Below are positions 1 through 10,580 of a DNA stretch of 64,000 bases, in pieces. Where the stretch lies: positions 76,961,327-77,025,326 of the forward strand of contig CM051455.1 of the NCBI GenBank assembly GCA_028274465.1, given 5' to 3'. Positions within the stretch are counted from its first letter, which is position 1, and the number at the start of each line of letters is the position of its first letter. This stretch comes from Plantago ovata. Taxonomy: Eukaryota > Streptophyta > Magnoliopsida > Lamiales > Plantaginaceae. The notes under the pieces were generated by a model. The model saw nothing but the letters and a program-made list of their open reading frames with translations, had not been told where the DNA came from and made no database searches. The position numbers and the translations under genes are program-made.

Positions 1-283
1 AAAGTACATCATCAACAAATGCTTCAATAGATTATTTTCTTTTCAGAAAATAAGATACATCATAAGCTAAAGCTTCAATAAGTTATTTTCTTTTTAGAAA
101 ATAAAATACATCGTAAGCTAAACAACCAACCTATCTAGCATCTAATCTAAGTCTTCAGCAAACGTTCCTATTTTACAATGTCCTTAAAATTCTAAATTCC
201 TATGGACCTTAAGAGTACTAGTTACTGGACTTTCCTTAATTTAGCATGGTTAATTGCTCATCAAAATTACAAGTTTCCTAACA
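1..283 (-). mobile_element. Family A LTR, inner-coordinate end only (partial)
   Basis: This stretch matches the right-hand ~290 bases of the A-type LTRs ending at 33834 and 47965 and finishes with the same TTTCCTAACA terminus. It reads as an LTR of a minus-strand element cut by the window edge. The base after the terminus does not start the A-type polypurine tract seen at 33835, so this is either a 5' LTR (minus sense) or a solo LTR whose flank is the next feature. Confidence 0.8.
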
Positions 284-2177
284 ATGATTTACCCGTTACT
301 CAGCTTCCATTAATCATTGATCTAATCATGAATTTGTTCTTCAAGAACAATTAATGATCTTGTAAAGAATCTGACTGAACTCAGAACAATTCCAAGCTGC
401 CTACGTACCCTCAGGATCAAGTCAAACGTAGTTCAATTCTTCATTGATGAATTTTCCATGGATGCTAGGAAATCCATATTCAAAATCTACATTAAGCAAA
501 ACAAGAAATCTCAAAGATAATAATCAAACTTAATTAATCAAAGAAGAAAAGAAAGAAGTTAGAACGAATTCAACCGTGTAGAAACCCTAGAGAGAACGAG
601 AGCTAAAAGCCACAAGCAGCAACAACACGTATAAAAACCCTACTAACTAATGTCAGCCGCATTCTGATGGATATATGTGTATAAACGCATAACCTAATTT
701 ACATGGGTCTGGCACAGTCGGCTGGTATGCTAGTTAATGAGCTCGAGGTCTTGGGTTCGAAACCCACTACTATCAATCCTTTTCTTTTGGGCTTTTAAAA
801 CTTGAACTTCATTCTAAATTGGTTCAAATGCACATTCTAACTTTAGTTAATTATGTCCAATTTAATCTAATTATTCTTTTCTTCTTTTATTAATTAAATC
901 TAATTTAATTAATTTACTTTCTAAAAGTATTAATAAATTAAGTACATTGAATTCAATTCAACTTAATTAATTAATTCTATCAAATAGAACATTCTCAACA
1001 ATATTAAATTAAATATTTATCAATCCAATTGATATTTAATTTAATATAGTAATTAAGTCATAAATCAAATTTTAACTTAATTAATGATTTCCATCAAATG
1101 AAATGTCATTGACAATAGTAAATCAAATCTTATCAATCCAATTGACATTTAATTTACCCTAATGCTTAATCGGGAGAATTATCACCTAGTTTTATATGAC
1201 CCATAGGCCCTCACGTATTAGGCAATGATCAAATCAAGGTCTCAGTGAATATTCCTAGACAATCGTCACTAGACAATACTAATATGTAAGGAATGTTTGT
1301 TGAGGAGATACAAACTGCCTGTGATGTAGAGTACTTTGATGATACGGTCCTTTCATTCTCGAATACTCGAATGAGTCTAGAATATGGATTAGTGTCTATT
1401 CCAATAACTCATCCATTGTCTCTCAATCTTCTTAGTCAATCTAGATGATTATGTCCCAACACCATTTTGACATAGATCTTTGCAGTGGCTACTGACTAAT
1501 GATCGCACTAAATATGAGATGTAGAGTGTTCTCTCCTTCAATATATTCGGAGGAATGAAATCTAATCTTGGTCCAATCACTCTCACCATATGCTTCCTAA
1601 TATACCCAACGCATGCCGTATCTACCCTACTTTAAGAGTGCAAGCGTTGCCCATGGTCAAAGTATATTATTCCACATATGATGTAGTATTGACCTCAAGT
1701 CTGAGGACTATTACATCACCCTACAATCCGATACTCCCATAGACACTTAAATAGAATTTACCAAATGGTTTCTCAGTTGGGTATGTCAACAATCTCTAAA
1801 GTGTTCATGTGTCCATCATGAATAACCAAACTATTCGCAGCAGTGAGAACTACTACATCCTCGAAGGATCTGATGCAACACATTTTAGTCTCTATCGCAT
1901 CATTGATATCCCATATCTCAATTAACATCAACTAGTGGCTAATTTTAGGACTTAAGTTCTGACACACAAGCTCCCACTAACTTGGTGATTATCTTTAGTC
2001 CTTGGGAACATCTTACAGAATAATTCAAACAACCAAATAATCTATTCAGTAAATGTAATGTGAATTGTATTTATGTATTCTTAAATATATGTAACATAAA
2101 TAAATACCAATAAGCTGAATGCGGTAAAGTACATATCGTCCTGAATGTTGGTTGTCTCTAGGACATATATACTTTCA
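284..2177 (-). mobile_element. Copia LTR related to families B/C, minus orientation
   Basis: The right end (about 2150-2177) is the reverse complement of the B LTR start TGAAAGTATATATGTCC. Further inside, blocks near 1195-1220 and 1355-1390 match B LTR positions at similar offsets (the 'gaccctatgggtcac' block and the 'actcattcgagtattcg' block). No PBS adjoins the left end and no PPT adjoins the right end, so I read it as a solo or left-truncated LTR lying inside the pol gene of element C. There is no gene in this stretch; it is AT-rich with a T/A-rich core at 850-1170. The left border is unsure because an A-type LTR end abuts it. Confidence 0.7.
697..790 (+). repeat. tRNA-derived SINE-like head (pol III box A + box B)
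   Basis: A box A match TGGCACAGTCG (710-720) and an exact box B match GGTTCGAAACC (754-764) lie 44 bases apart, followed by TTTTCTTTT. The D-arm and T-arm can partly pair, but no anticodon stem forms, so this is not a working tRNA. The arrangement fits the 5' head of a plant tRNA-derived SINE or a tRNA pseudogene. No clear SINE body or TSD was found. Confidence 0.5.
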
Positions 2178-3722
2178 TTATTATGTTCCTTCTATTGTTC
2201 GCAATATTATTTCCATTCCATTGTTAGACAATTTGGGTTTTTCTTTTCGTTTTGCTAATAATACTTGTTATTTTTCGCACAGCGATTTGTTTTATGGAAT
2301 GGCACGTTTGATGAATGGTTTTTATATTTTGCAAAGTAGTCCAGCTTTAAATCAAATCGAAAACAAACAACCATCTTCAAGTAGGAAGAATAATCCATCT
2401 TACCTATGGCATTATAGACTTGGTCATATCAATGAAACACGGATTCAAAGACTAAGGATGTTGGAGTACTTAGAACCATTTGATTTTGAATCATATGGAA
2501 TGTGTGAATGCTGTGTTAAGGGCAAGATGACGAACAAACCCTTTGCAGGAAAAGGTGTTCGAGCCACTCGCTGCTTAGAGCTCATACATAGTGATGTATG
2601 TGGACCCTTTAAAATCCAAGTGCGTGGCAGTTATTCTTACTTCGTCACCTTTACAGACCATTTCTTAAGATACGGATATATTTATTTGATGAAGTATAAA
2701 TCCGAAACCTTCGAGAAATTCAAGGAGTTTAGGAATGAAGTCGAAAAGGAATTAAACTTAAGCATTGTAAAACTTCGCTCCGATCGAGGAGGCGAATACT
2801 TAAGTCAAAAATTCATCGACTACTTGAAGGAAAACGGAATTCAATCGCAGTGGACTCCTCCTGGAACGCCCCATCTGAATGGCGTATCTGAGAGGAGAAA
2901 TCGAACCTTGTTAGACATGGTTAGATCAATGATTGCATTCTCAATTCTTCCAAATTATCTGTGGGGATATGCGCTACAAACTGCAATCCATATTCTGAAT
3001 CGTATACCATCTAAATCAGTTGAGAAAAGTCCATATGAATTGTGGAAAGGCAGGAAGCCTAATTTTGACTATCTTAATGTGTGGGGTTGTCCAGCAATAG
3101 TCAAAAGAATGCTCACTAGTAAGTTAGATGAGAAAGGTGTCAAGGTCAATTTCATAGGTTACCCTCGTGAGACGAGAGGTTATGAATTCTATCATACTGA
3201 AGATCATGAAGTGATTGTATCTAGAAATGTTAAGTTTCTAGAAGAAGAATACCTTCAAGAGGAGAGACTTGATGACATGATAGAACTTGAAGAAATTCAA
3301 GATGATGACACTAATGAACATGAGCCTATTGTTATGGACTCAAGTTCAGTGGGAGCTTTTGAAGCTAGTGATGACAATGAAATGACACTTGCTAGGCATG
3401 TCATAGCTAGTGGGAGTCCTGTGATCCGAACCACAGTTCAGAACATTAATACGGAGCCAATTGTCGATCAACCTGTGCAACAAGAAGCACAAGCACAACC
3501 TCCCACAAGGGAGCAAAGGCGCCGAGCGCCTCTTGCTGTGCCTATGCCCACTGATAATGTTCATGTTACACGAAGTCAGAAAAGAAATGCACCAGAGACC
3601 CCAATTGAGACTGAGGTCGAACTCCGTAGGTCAAGGAGGAATCTGAAACTTCCTCCAGTGACAAGCCTTATGATGGAAGACATGAGTGAACTTGATGTTG
3701 GCTTGTCAGAAAGGAAGACCCT
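2178..3722 (+). pseudogene. Element C pol: GAG-pre-integrase and integrase (truncated)
   Basis: This is the 5'-truncated middle of a Copia polyprotein. The reading frame enters from the minus-strand LTR, so its first codons are not native. In order it shows the late protease/linker stretch (VPSIVRNIISIP), the His-Cys zinc domain (HYRLGHINETR ... CECCVKGK), the integrase core with Asp in LIHSDVCGPF, Asp in RSDRGGEYLS and Glu in GVSERRNRTLL, then the integrase C-terminal region (YELWKGRKP) and the low-complexity linker ending in RRSRRNLKLPP. A one-base shift near 3700-3715 moves the frame before RT. Integrase would insert element cDNA; this copy cannot make a full polyprotein. Confidence 0.88.
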
Positions 3723-4743
3723 ATGACTTACACTGAGGCAATGAATGACATTGATTCAGAGAGATGGCAAGAAGCCATGGAATTGGAAATAGACTCCATG
3801 TACCAGAATCAAGTTTGGAACTTGGTTGATTTTCCCCAAGGCGTTAAGCCAATTGGATGCAAATGGGTCTTTAAGAGAAAGACCGATGTTGAAGGCAAGG
3901 TAAAAACGCACAAGGCAAGACTTGTGGCTAAGGGTTATACCCAAAGGTATGACATCGATTACGATGAAACCTTTTCTCCAGTGATAAAACTGAAGTCTAT
4001 TCGAATTCTGCTTGCAATAGCTGCATATTATGATTATGAAATCTGGCAGATGGATGTCAAGACTGCTTTCCTCAAAGTCAATCTTGAGGAAGAAGTCTAT
4101 ATGGCACAACCAGAAAGTTTTGAGAGTAAAATCAAACCATCTTCTGTTTGCAAGCTACAGAGATCTATTTATGGATTGAAGCAAGCCTCAAGGAGCTGGA
4201 ATATCCATTTTGATGATGTCGTAAAATTGTTTGACTTCATCAGAAGTGCGGAAGATCCCTGTGTCTATAGTAGACACAGCGACACTGGGGTAGTTTTCAT
4301 GATATTCTATGTTGATGACATTTTGATCACGGGAAACAATGTCTCTATTTTGGAAGAAACAAAAGTTTGGTTATCGAGTTCTTTTTCCATGAAGGACTTG
4401 GGTGAAGCTAATTACATCCTTGGTATTAAGATCTATAGATATAGATTACAAAGGATGTTAGGATGTACACAATCCACCTATATCGACAAAGTGCTTAAGC
4501 GATTTGCAATGGATGGTTCTAAGAGAGGTTTTCTCCCAGCTAGACACGGTGTGTCGCTGTCAGTCAGGGATACTCCTTAAACTGGGGAAGAGAGAAAGAC
4601 CATGAGCCGAATACCCTATGCCTCCGCGATAGGATCCATCATGTATGCAATGAATTGCACAAGGCCAGATGTGGGGTATGCGCTTAGTGTCACTTGTCGA
4701 CACTAATAGAATCCAGGTATGCCTCACTGGACAACTGTAAAGA
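3723..4743 (+). pseudogene. Element C pol: reverse transcriptase
   Basis: Copia reverse transcriptase, opening with the conserved MTYTEAMNDIDSERWQEAM block. It contains WKWVFKRK-type, KARLVAKGYTQ, YDETFSPV and QMDVKTAFL motifs and the catalytic YVDD at 4308-4319. The frame stops at 4578-4580, but homologous codons (RIPYASAIGSIMYAMNCTRPD) continue to about 4743 with further stops. RT copies element RNA into cDNA in the virus-like particle. The remaining conserved blocks show decay by point changes rather than large deletion. Confidence 0.88.
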
Positions 4744-5294
4744 ACATACTCAAGTACCTACGAAGGACAAAATATATGTTCTTGGTGTTTGGTAGAAAAC
4801 CAGAATTGAGAATGACTGGTTATGTCGATGCCGGCTTCGAATCAGATCCTGATGACTTCAAGTCACAAACATGATATGTATTTACACTCAACTGAGGAGC
4901 TGTCTGCTGGAAGAGTTAAAAGCAAGCCACGATTGCTGACTCAGCCACAAAAGCCGAGTACATTGCTGCGTCAGAAGCATCGAAAGAAGCTGTCTGGATT
5001 TCAGAGTTCTTGAAGGAATTGAGGGTTGTTCCTACTCCTAGTCCAATAACCATTTATTGTGACAATACGGGCTCCGTCGCGCAAGCCAAGGAGCCTAGAT
5101 CTACAAACAAGAACAAACATGTACTTAGAAAATATCACGTTATTCGTGAAATTATTGATAGAGGAGAAGTTAGTATAGAACGTGTCTCTACCACGGACAG
5201 CGTGGCAGATCCTTTCACCAAAGTCTTACCCGTGGAGGTTCATTTAAGACACTATGCTAATTTAGGGATTAAGCATAAAGGTGGATGGCTCTAG
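4744..5294 (+). pseudogene. Element C pol: RNase H, ending at the native stop
   Basis: RNase H of the same polyprotein, aligned with B over its length: YVDAGFESDPDD (catalytic Asp region), an interior with several stops (near 4874, 4892 and 4917), then TIYCDNTGSVAQAKEPRS, HVLRKYHVIRE and VADPFTKVLP, finishing GGWL-stop at 5292-5294. It would remove RNA from the RNA-DNA hybrid. The last 285 bases are open; the first half is not. The polypurine tract follows directly. Confidence 0.85.
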
Positions 5295-5296
5295 TC

Positions 5297-5308
5297 CAAG
5301 TGGGAGAT
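5297..5308 (+). promoter_or_regulatory. Polypurine tract of element C
   Basis: AAGTGGGAGAT lies immediately before the TGATAG LTR start. The same purine run precedes the B 3' LTR (18895-18905), which supports its role as plus-strand primer. Confidence 0.75.
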
Positions 5309-6502
5309 TGATAGTATGTATGTCCTAGAGACAACCTTTATTAAGGGCAAATGTACTATTGCACGGTCAACGTAATATATTATATGTTTGTTTATCCATG
5401 TTTATGTTTACATAACGTATTTGTATATTACATCAAGCATACATCATGTCATATCTTTATCTGGTTGGTCTGTATAGATATCAAACATGTCCCTTGTAGA
5501 TAGATGACTGATCACATAACTAGTGGGAACTATGTGAATTATCATCTATCCCAATCTCTCCCTAGTCGAAGCTCATCTCAGATATAGGGGTCTGAATGAG
5601 GCAATCGAGAATAGTATGCGTGGAGGTTATACTTGTTGGAGCAAGTGTGTGTCGATCCCACGACCACGGAACGGATCGTTAGACGAATCCATGATGTTCC
5701 CCTAATTGCGCATAATTGTTCGAGGAGGATTCCGAACAATGGAAGAACCCACCGGATAATCCCATCGATGTGTATTCTACACTGAAGTGTCTATGGAAAC
5801 CGAAGTTGTCGAAGTGATGTCATTCGTCCTTAGACTCACCGGGACTTTATCATCAATTTTTTGCCCCATGTCTTTGGGAGGGGATCCAACGCACGCTCTA
5901 AATAAGCAGCGTGATACGGCCCTTTCTGGGATCATGGTCATATTACAAATGTGGATGATAAGTGTTCTTGTGAGGATTCATCTCACATGTGTTGCATTGG
6001 AGAGAACTGCTCAAGTTGTTCATAGTTGTGTTGGTAAAACCGTTGGCCAGTGTATGGATATATTTATGAATGGTCATAAGATATATCGCATTAACCAAGC
6101 AACTCACTGAAGGCACCATGAGTGTAATATTGGGATAGACACATCATCGACCGTAGATGCATTCGAGTCAGTCAGATGAAAGGACCTTACCATCGCCGCA
6201 TTGAGTGCAACTGGCTTCTACAACGAAAGGGTAGCTTTGAGAAACCTCTCAAACGTCCTCATGTATTAATATTGCAAATGGGACCATCTAGGAATCCCAT
6301 GATGCCTAGTGATGTCACTAGCTTAATATACTGAGGCCCTATGGGTCACACTATGTGGTGATTCAGCTTATCCGCATGACCATAGAGATGAAATTATAGA
6401 TAATCGACTTTAATTATAATTATATGTGGCACAATTAGTATCTTGGGAATATTAATTGTATTTATGAAAATACAATTAATTATTATATTTTGGAAATATA
6501 AT
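5309..6502 (+). mobile_element. Element C 3' LTR, first part
   Basis: LTR start TGATAGTATGTATGTCC through to the G insertion point, ending in ATAAT, the 5-bp duplication repeated at 22579-22583. Blocks such as the 'gccctatgggtcac' segment (near 6342) match the B LTR. A 107-codon open frame at 5787-6110 has no recognisable protein character and lies wholly inside LTR sequence. AT-rich towards its end. Confidence 0.8.
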
Positions 6503-7711
6503 TGATGAACGAGATTGTCAGACTCAATTAATCAAATAAATTTGTTTTTAGCCAAAGGCAACTCACAACTACAACGAAAACCTAGGCACGTAGTGTAGAA
6601 GTAAAATAACCTCGAGTGTCGATCTCTAAGGAATATAACTAGCTTTATCTAATTTAACTTAAACTATAAATCAGAAATCAAGCAAAACATAGATTTTTCT
6701 TATCAATATGATGGAAGTCAGTGATAGTATGATCAATCAAAGCAACGAGTAATAATCATGCATGAAGTACTTGAAGTTTGTATAGAAATATATGATCATG
6801 AATTGTCCTATGTGTTCCTTTCAATTCAACACTACGAAGATAGATGGCTTAGATAGATCAAAGAAATAAAACAATAAATCAAGTCTTAAATGCGCGAAGC
6901 CACTCATGCATAATCAAGAACCCTAGCTAAGAAATCACATACTATCACCAACGATAGATTTAGCTACTCATAAAATAAATTGCAATCAACAAGAATCAAA
7001 GGAAGATTGAATGAAAACGTGTTGAATGAAATAAATAAAAGTAGAAAAATCGTGAGATACAAGTCACCGACGAAGGTTGTTAATCTCCGATGAATTGCTA
7101 ACTCACAAGCAAGAATCGAGAATCAAAGATGTCCAATTTTTATGCTTAAGTTTATAAATCAATAAGAAAAAGAGTTTTCTATGCTAATAATTCCCAGAAC
7201 AGGCTCTGGACAATTTGTTTCTCAAAATAAGGTGAAAAGGTATGAAAAACATAGAAAATAGGCAAACATATATATAGAGTGCGAAAACTCCCAGGCGAAC
7301 CGCCCCCGGTGCCAAGCGGTTCGCCTGGTGTGGGGCGATTCGCCCCACGTCCCAGGCGGTTCGCCTGGGACATCCAGTCGGTGGGAGCGAGATTTTGGTG
7401 TTCTTTTCCTTTTCGGACTCGGATTTTGCCTTCTAGTGACCTTTAAGCCTTGAAACTCGTCCCCTAGGCCTCAAATCTCATCCAGAACCTTCTAGATCCA
7501 CCACGAATGTCCTCGAGACACCAAAACTTCATCCTCTTCATCAATATTGCCCATAAAAATACGTTTTTCACCTAAAACCTGAAAAATGCAAAGAAAAGGG
7601 AAACGTGACACTATTCTAATAAAATGCACTAAAATATAAGCTAAATTAACCTAGAGGATTGCTAAATTGGTGAAAAAGACTCGAATGAAAGTGTAAAATA
7701 CACGTTCATCA
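6503..7711 (-). mobile_element. Element G 3' LTR (minus sense)
   Basis: TGATGAACGAG... to ...CACGTTCATCA, nearly the same as 21372-22578 apart from scattered substitutions and short indels. It contains a TATATATA run at about 7269-7276 and, in minus sense just upstream of it, a GC-rich palindrome cluster (7290-7371). Confidence 0.9.
7290..7371. repeat. GC-rich GGCGRTTCGCC palindrome cluster in G LTR
   Basis: Four copies of an 11-base near-palindrome (GGCGAACCGCC, GCGGTTCGCC, GGCGATTCGCC, GGCGGTTCGCC) occur in 80 bases of otherwise AT-rich LTR. Two are extended: arms GTGGGGCGA/TCGCCCCAC and CCCAGGCG/CGCCTGGG. The same cluster recurs at 22158-22238, 44808-44847, 9847-9986 and 55096-55243. Confidence 0.85.
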
Positions 7712-7724
7712 AACTCCCCAAACC
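7712..7724 (-). promoter_or_regulatory. Polypurine tract of element G
   Basis: On the minus strand GGTTTGGGGAGTT abuts the 3' LTR start. This is the expected position and composition for the plus-strand primer. Confidence 0.75.
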
Positions 7725-8289
7725 GAAATTTGCTTGTCCTCATGCAACTAAGCTAGACTCTAATGCAAAAAACCAATGCAACACACAAAATGGAGTCTCA
7801 TGCCAAATGAAATGAACTAAATCTATTGAGTCTATAAAAAACTTATGAACAAAGACCATACAAATCATAACATAGATATTGGTTGAAGAATGCCTCAATT
7901 GACTCATACACATTCACATATGCACTATGTTAAACAAGATAGTCTCTCGTAACATTCTCTACGTGGACCTAGTTAGTGACGACATAATGAAACATGTTAA
8001 AATACGAATGGTTGTCCCATGCCTATGAAAGTGAGGACTTAATGTTGTTCACCAAGTTAAGACTTTCCCTCAAAGAGGTCGAACCAATACTGACTCTCAT
8101 CAAACGAAGGAGGGTTCCCTAAAAGTTCACACTCCCCTATTCTACCCATCTCTCAAGCAAAGTCATAAACTATCACCACTTCCTGAATGACAGGACGAGG
8201 GTGGTCTAGAACAGATGACACTCAAACAAACAGAAGACACACTTTACAACTCGATTACGTACATTACAAGAATTGAAAAATGAGACAAA

Positions 8290-8450
8290 CACTTTGCTAA
8301 ACTGCTTTTTGGCTTTCTTTGGACCCTTCTTTGCTTTTTTGGGGTCTTTTTTTTTTCTTTTTTTCTTTTCCAGATTTTTTCTTTTTTCTGGAGGTTTTTT
8401 TTTTCTTTTTTTCTTTCTTTTTTTTTGTATAGCCAGCAGTAGCACAACGA
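8290..8450 (-). repeat. Homopurine/homopyrimidine tract
   Basis: The minus strand is almost pure A/G for about 150 bases (plus strand T/C with a few interruptions). The tract is present at the same place in G2 (54080-54235). It gives a lysine-rich open frame that is only a compositional artefact. Confidence 0.8.
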
Positions 8451-8486
8451 AAAATAAATTACAATGACTCACACATAACCTCCCCA

Positions 8487-8508
8487 AACCTATTCGAAAG
8501 AATAGGTT
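8487..8508. repeat. Hairpin next to a PPT-like run (copy 1)
   Basis: Perfect 9-bp arms AACCTATTC and GAATAGGTT around a GAAA loop. On the minus strand the hairpin is followed by TTTGGGGAGG, very like the PPT at 7712-7724. Confidence 0.75.
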
Positions 8509-8596
8509 GGAGCTCAAACTTTACGAAAAAGGAAAACAAACTCACAACACTCAAAATCGAAAAATAAGTCATAATGACAGCATAACCCCCTCCCCA

Positions 8597-8618
8597 AACC
8601 TATTCGTTAGAATAGGTT
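8597..8618. repeat. Hairpin next to a PPT-like run (copy 2)
   Basis: Same 9-bp arms with loop GTTA, again joined to TCCCC on the plus strand (GGGGA on the minus strand). The pair lies about 110 bases apart. Confidence 0.75.
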
Positions 8619-9846
8619 TCAAACAAAGGATCACACAATCCCACACTACCTACTTCCTAAGCATTTAGCAAACTCAAAGCAAGGTGAAGACTTGTTGCCT
8701 CTTAGGTATATAATTACACGGGAGAACAACCACAAGACTCTAACATGCATCATCTTATTATAAAGGCCTTCGTGAACCGCAGTAGAGAAAACACCACTAA
8801 GTGATGTCGAGACTACCAAGCTTAACTAAGTGCATATATAAATGTGACAAGCCAAGCGAGAAAAACCTCAAACAAATTCATAGAGATGAAACGCATGGTA
8901 AAAGGTCATAACTAGTTAATCTACCCAATAAACACATTCAAAAAATTTGACAATAAACTCCACGGAAAAACATGCAAAACTATACTAGGATGAATGTAGT
9001 GTATGCAACGAAATACTAAGAAAAGCGATAAACGTGCAAATGCAAATGCAAACAAAACACAATATACCATACTCAACATCCAAAAAGCCAAACAATACTA
9101 ACATCATGGTTCACATCCCATCCTCCTCATGAAACTCAAGCTAGTCCCTAGCAAGAAAGAATGAGGAAATAAAAAGTGATACTAGATGTTACCGAATGTT
9201 TGGCCTCTGTCGGCTGAGTACCAGAATAGACATGTGTAAAGCTTCAAGATGGTGATTCAAGAGTATCTCCCCACGGTGGGCGCCATTCTCTTGGTCCGGT
9301 GTAGCAAAGAGACCTAGGAAGCTTCATATATCTCACCATCGGGAATGGATGGTTTTTCTTCGCAGGAATATCCGCTAAAGTTTTCACCAATAGTGGAACA
9401 TTAACTTCGAACTCAACGAGGTGCTTGTATAGTGGCGACTCCTGTGTATCCTGCTTGGCCAGCTTGTTCCTACCATGGAATGACATATGAGGTTTCGCGG
9501 GCACATAAGGGTTGGAGGACTTATGCAGTACCTCCGTAATGTTGGGTGTGTCCCCCTTTTCCTCATTATTGGTGATGCCTCCTTCAGGTGTTTGAGGTGT
9601 ATCGTCTTGCACTTGAGATTCTTTCGAACATTGACCATCTTCTTGTTCAATGCTTGTTCCTGCATCGTTAGTCACAGTAGATTTACTATGTTTAGGACGT
9701 ACAAAATTAGGATTTGTAGTTACCTTTCCACCTCGGAGGAGTAGTTTCACTTCCTCGTACTCAGGAACCTCAGTAGTAACTGTTGGAAGTGGCTTGGGAT
9801 TGACAAAATCAACTTCGGGTGTCGAAACAGGAGAGCTGGGGTCGTC

Positions 9847-9986
9847 CAGCTCCCTGGAGCTGGGGGGCGGTTCGCCCCCGGCCCCGGGCGAATCGCCTGG
9901 GGCGAGCTGGGACGCCCCCAGCTCGCTGTCTGTGGGGGGCGATTCGCCCCCTATGCTGGGCTGTTCGCCCCCACTTCCAGGGGGCG
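9847..9986. repeat. GC-rich palindrome cluster inside G gag
   Basis: About 140 bases very rich in G+C with GGCGGTTCGCC, GGCGAATCGCC and GGCGATTCGCC units and repeated GAGCTGGG/CCCAGCTC arms. Same motif vocabulary as the LTR cluster at 7290-7371, in a non-LTR place. Confidence 0.8.
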
Positions 9987-10575
9987 TCTTCGTCTAAAAT
10001 CCTCCCATCTTCGAGTTTATGAACCTCCTCTACTTTTTCACAGTTTAACAAGCTTAATTTTTCCAGTAGTTTCTCAGTTACTTCGACCCCTTCAAACACT
10101 TTTGCTAAACAGAGATTATCTTCAACTTGCGAGGCGTGTGCAATTTCATAAATACTCTCAATGGCCTTAATTCCTGCATAACATTTAATTTCATCCTCCT
10201 CACTGATATCTTCTTCTTAAGAATATGCCTCAGACAGGCTGTCTGTTTCACCTCGGTCTAGTTCCTCACCGGTGATGTGAATTGGTATGACTTTCTCAGA
10301 TTGTGTAGAACCTCTGGCGTACTTACGGAATACCTCTTCTGCCTCTTCAACCGTACATTCTTCCAGTCCACCACACAACCCATCCACTCTAAGTCGTTCC
10401 TCATCACGTAGTCCACCAACGAAGTACCAAATCAACTCCCCATCTTCGAAACGGTGATGGGGGCACTCACGTTTATACATCTAAAAACGTTCGTAGGTGT
10501 CACAAAACCGCTCATACTCTCCTTGCTTGAAGTGTTCAATCCTATCTCGTAAGGCAATCGTCACATGGTAAGGCA

Positions 10576-10580
10576 TAAAT
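10576..10580. repeat. Target-site duplication of element B, left copy
   Basis: TAAAT directly before the B LTR start; repeated at 20865-20869 right after its end. Confidence 0.9.

Larger units (their letters stand above)
7725..9243 (-). other. Element G 3' internal region, no gene
   Basis: About 1.5 kb between gag and the polypurine tract where an autonomous Gypsy element would carry pol. It holds a 150-base purine tract (minus strand), two PPT-like hairpins and AT-rich sequence, but no reading frame with retroelement motifs. Blocks at 7986-8180 and 8200-9030 are shared with G2 (53765-54835), so the region is family-specific. Confidence 0.75.
9244..10580 (-). pseudogene. Element G gag, C-terminal part
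   Basis: Continuation of the G gag on the far side of nested element B. Reading leftwards it begins with ALRDRIEHFKQGEYERF, a stop, then KRECPHHRF ... LIWYFVGGL (typical Gypsy gag capsid region) to LSEAYS-stop at 10217. A second piece (9809-10099) is acidic and runs into the GC palindromes, and a third (9244-9750) contains YKHLVEFEVNVPLLVKTLAD, like the segment after gag in plant Gypsy elements where the capsid/protease linker lies. Stops near 10481 and 10217 and a frame change near 9800 break it. No zinc knuckle or protease motif is visible. Confidence 0.7.

Noticed and set aside
697..790. Functional tRNA gene
   Set aside because: Box A and B fit, but no anticodon stem and imperfect acceptor/T stems; kept as SINE-like instead.
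5787..6110. 107-codon plus-strand ORF
   Set aside because: Lies wholly in the C LTR, shows no domain, and is not retained in the related B LTRs.
8206..8517. Lysine-rich open frame on the minus strand (and a Phe-rich one opposite)
   Set aside because: Product of the homopurine tract; no start context, no conservation beyond base composition.
9809..10022. Arg/Pro/Gly-rich frames on both strands in the GC cluster
   Set aside because: Arise from the GGCGRTTCGCC palindromes. Only the upstream minus-strand part is plausible gag and it is annotated as such.
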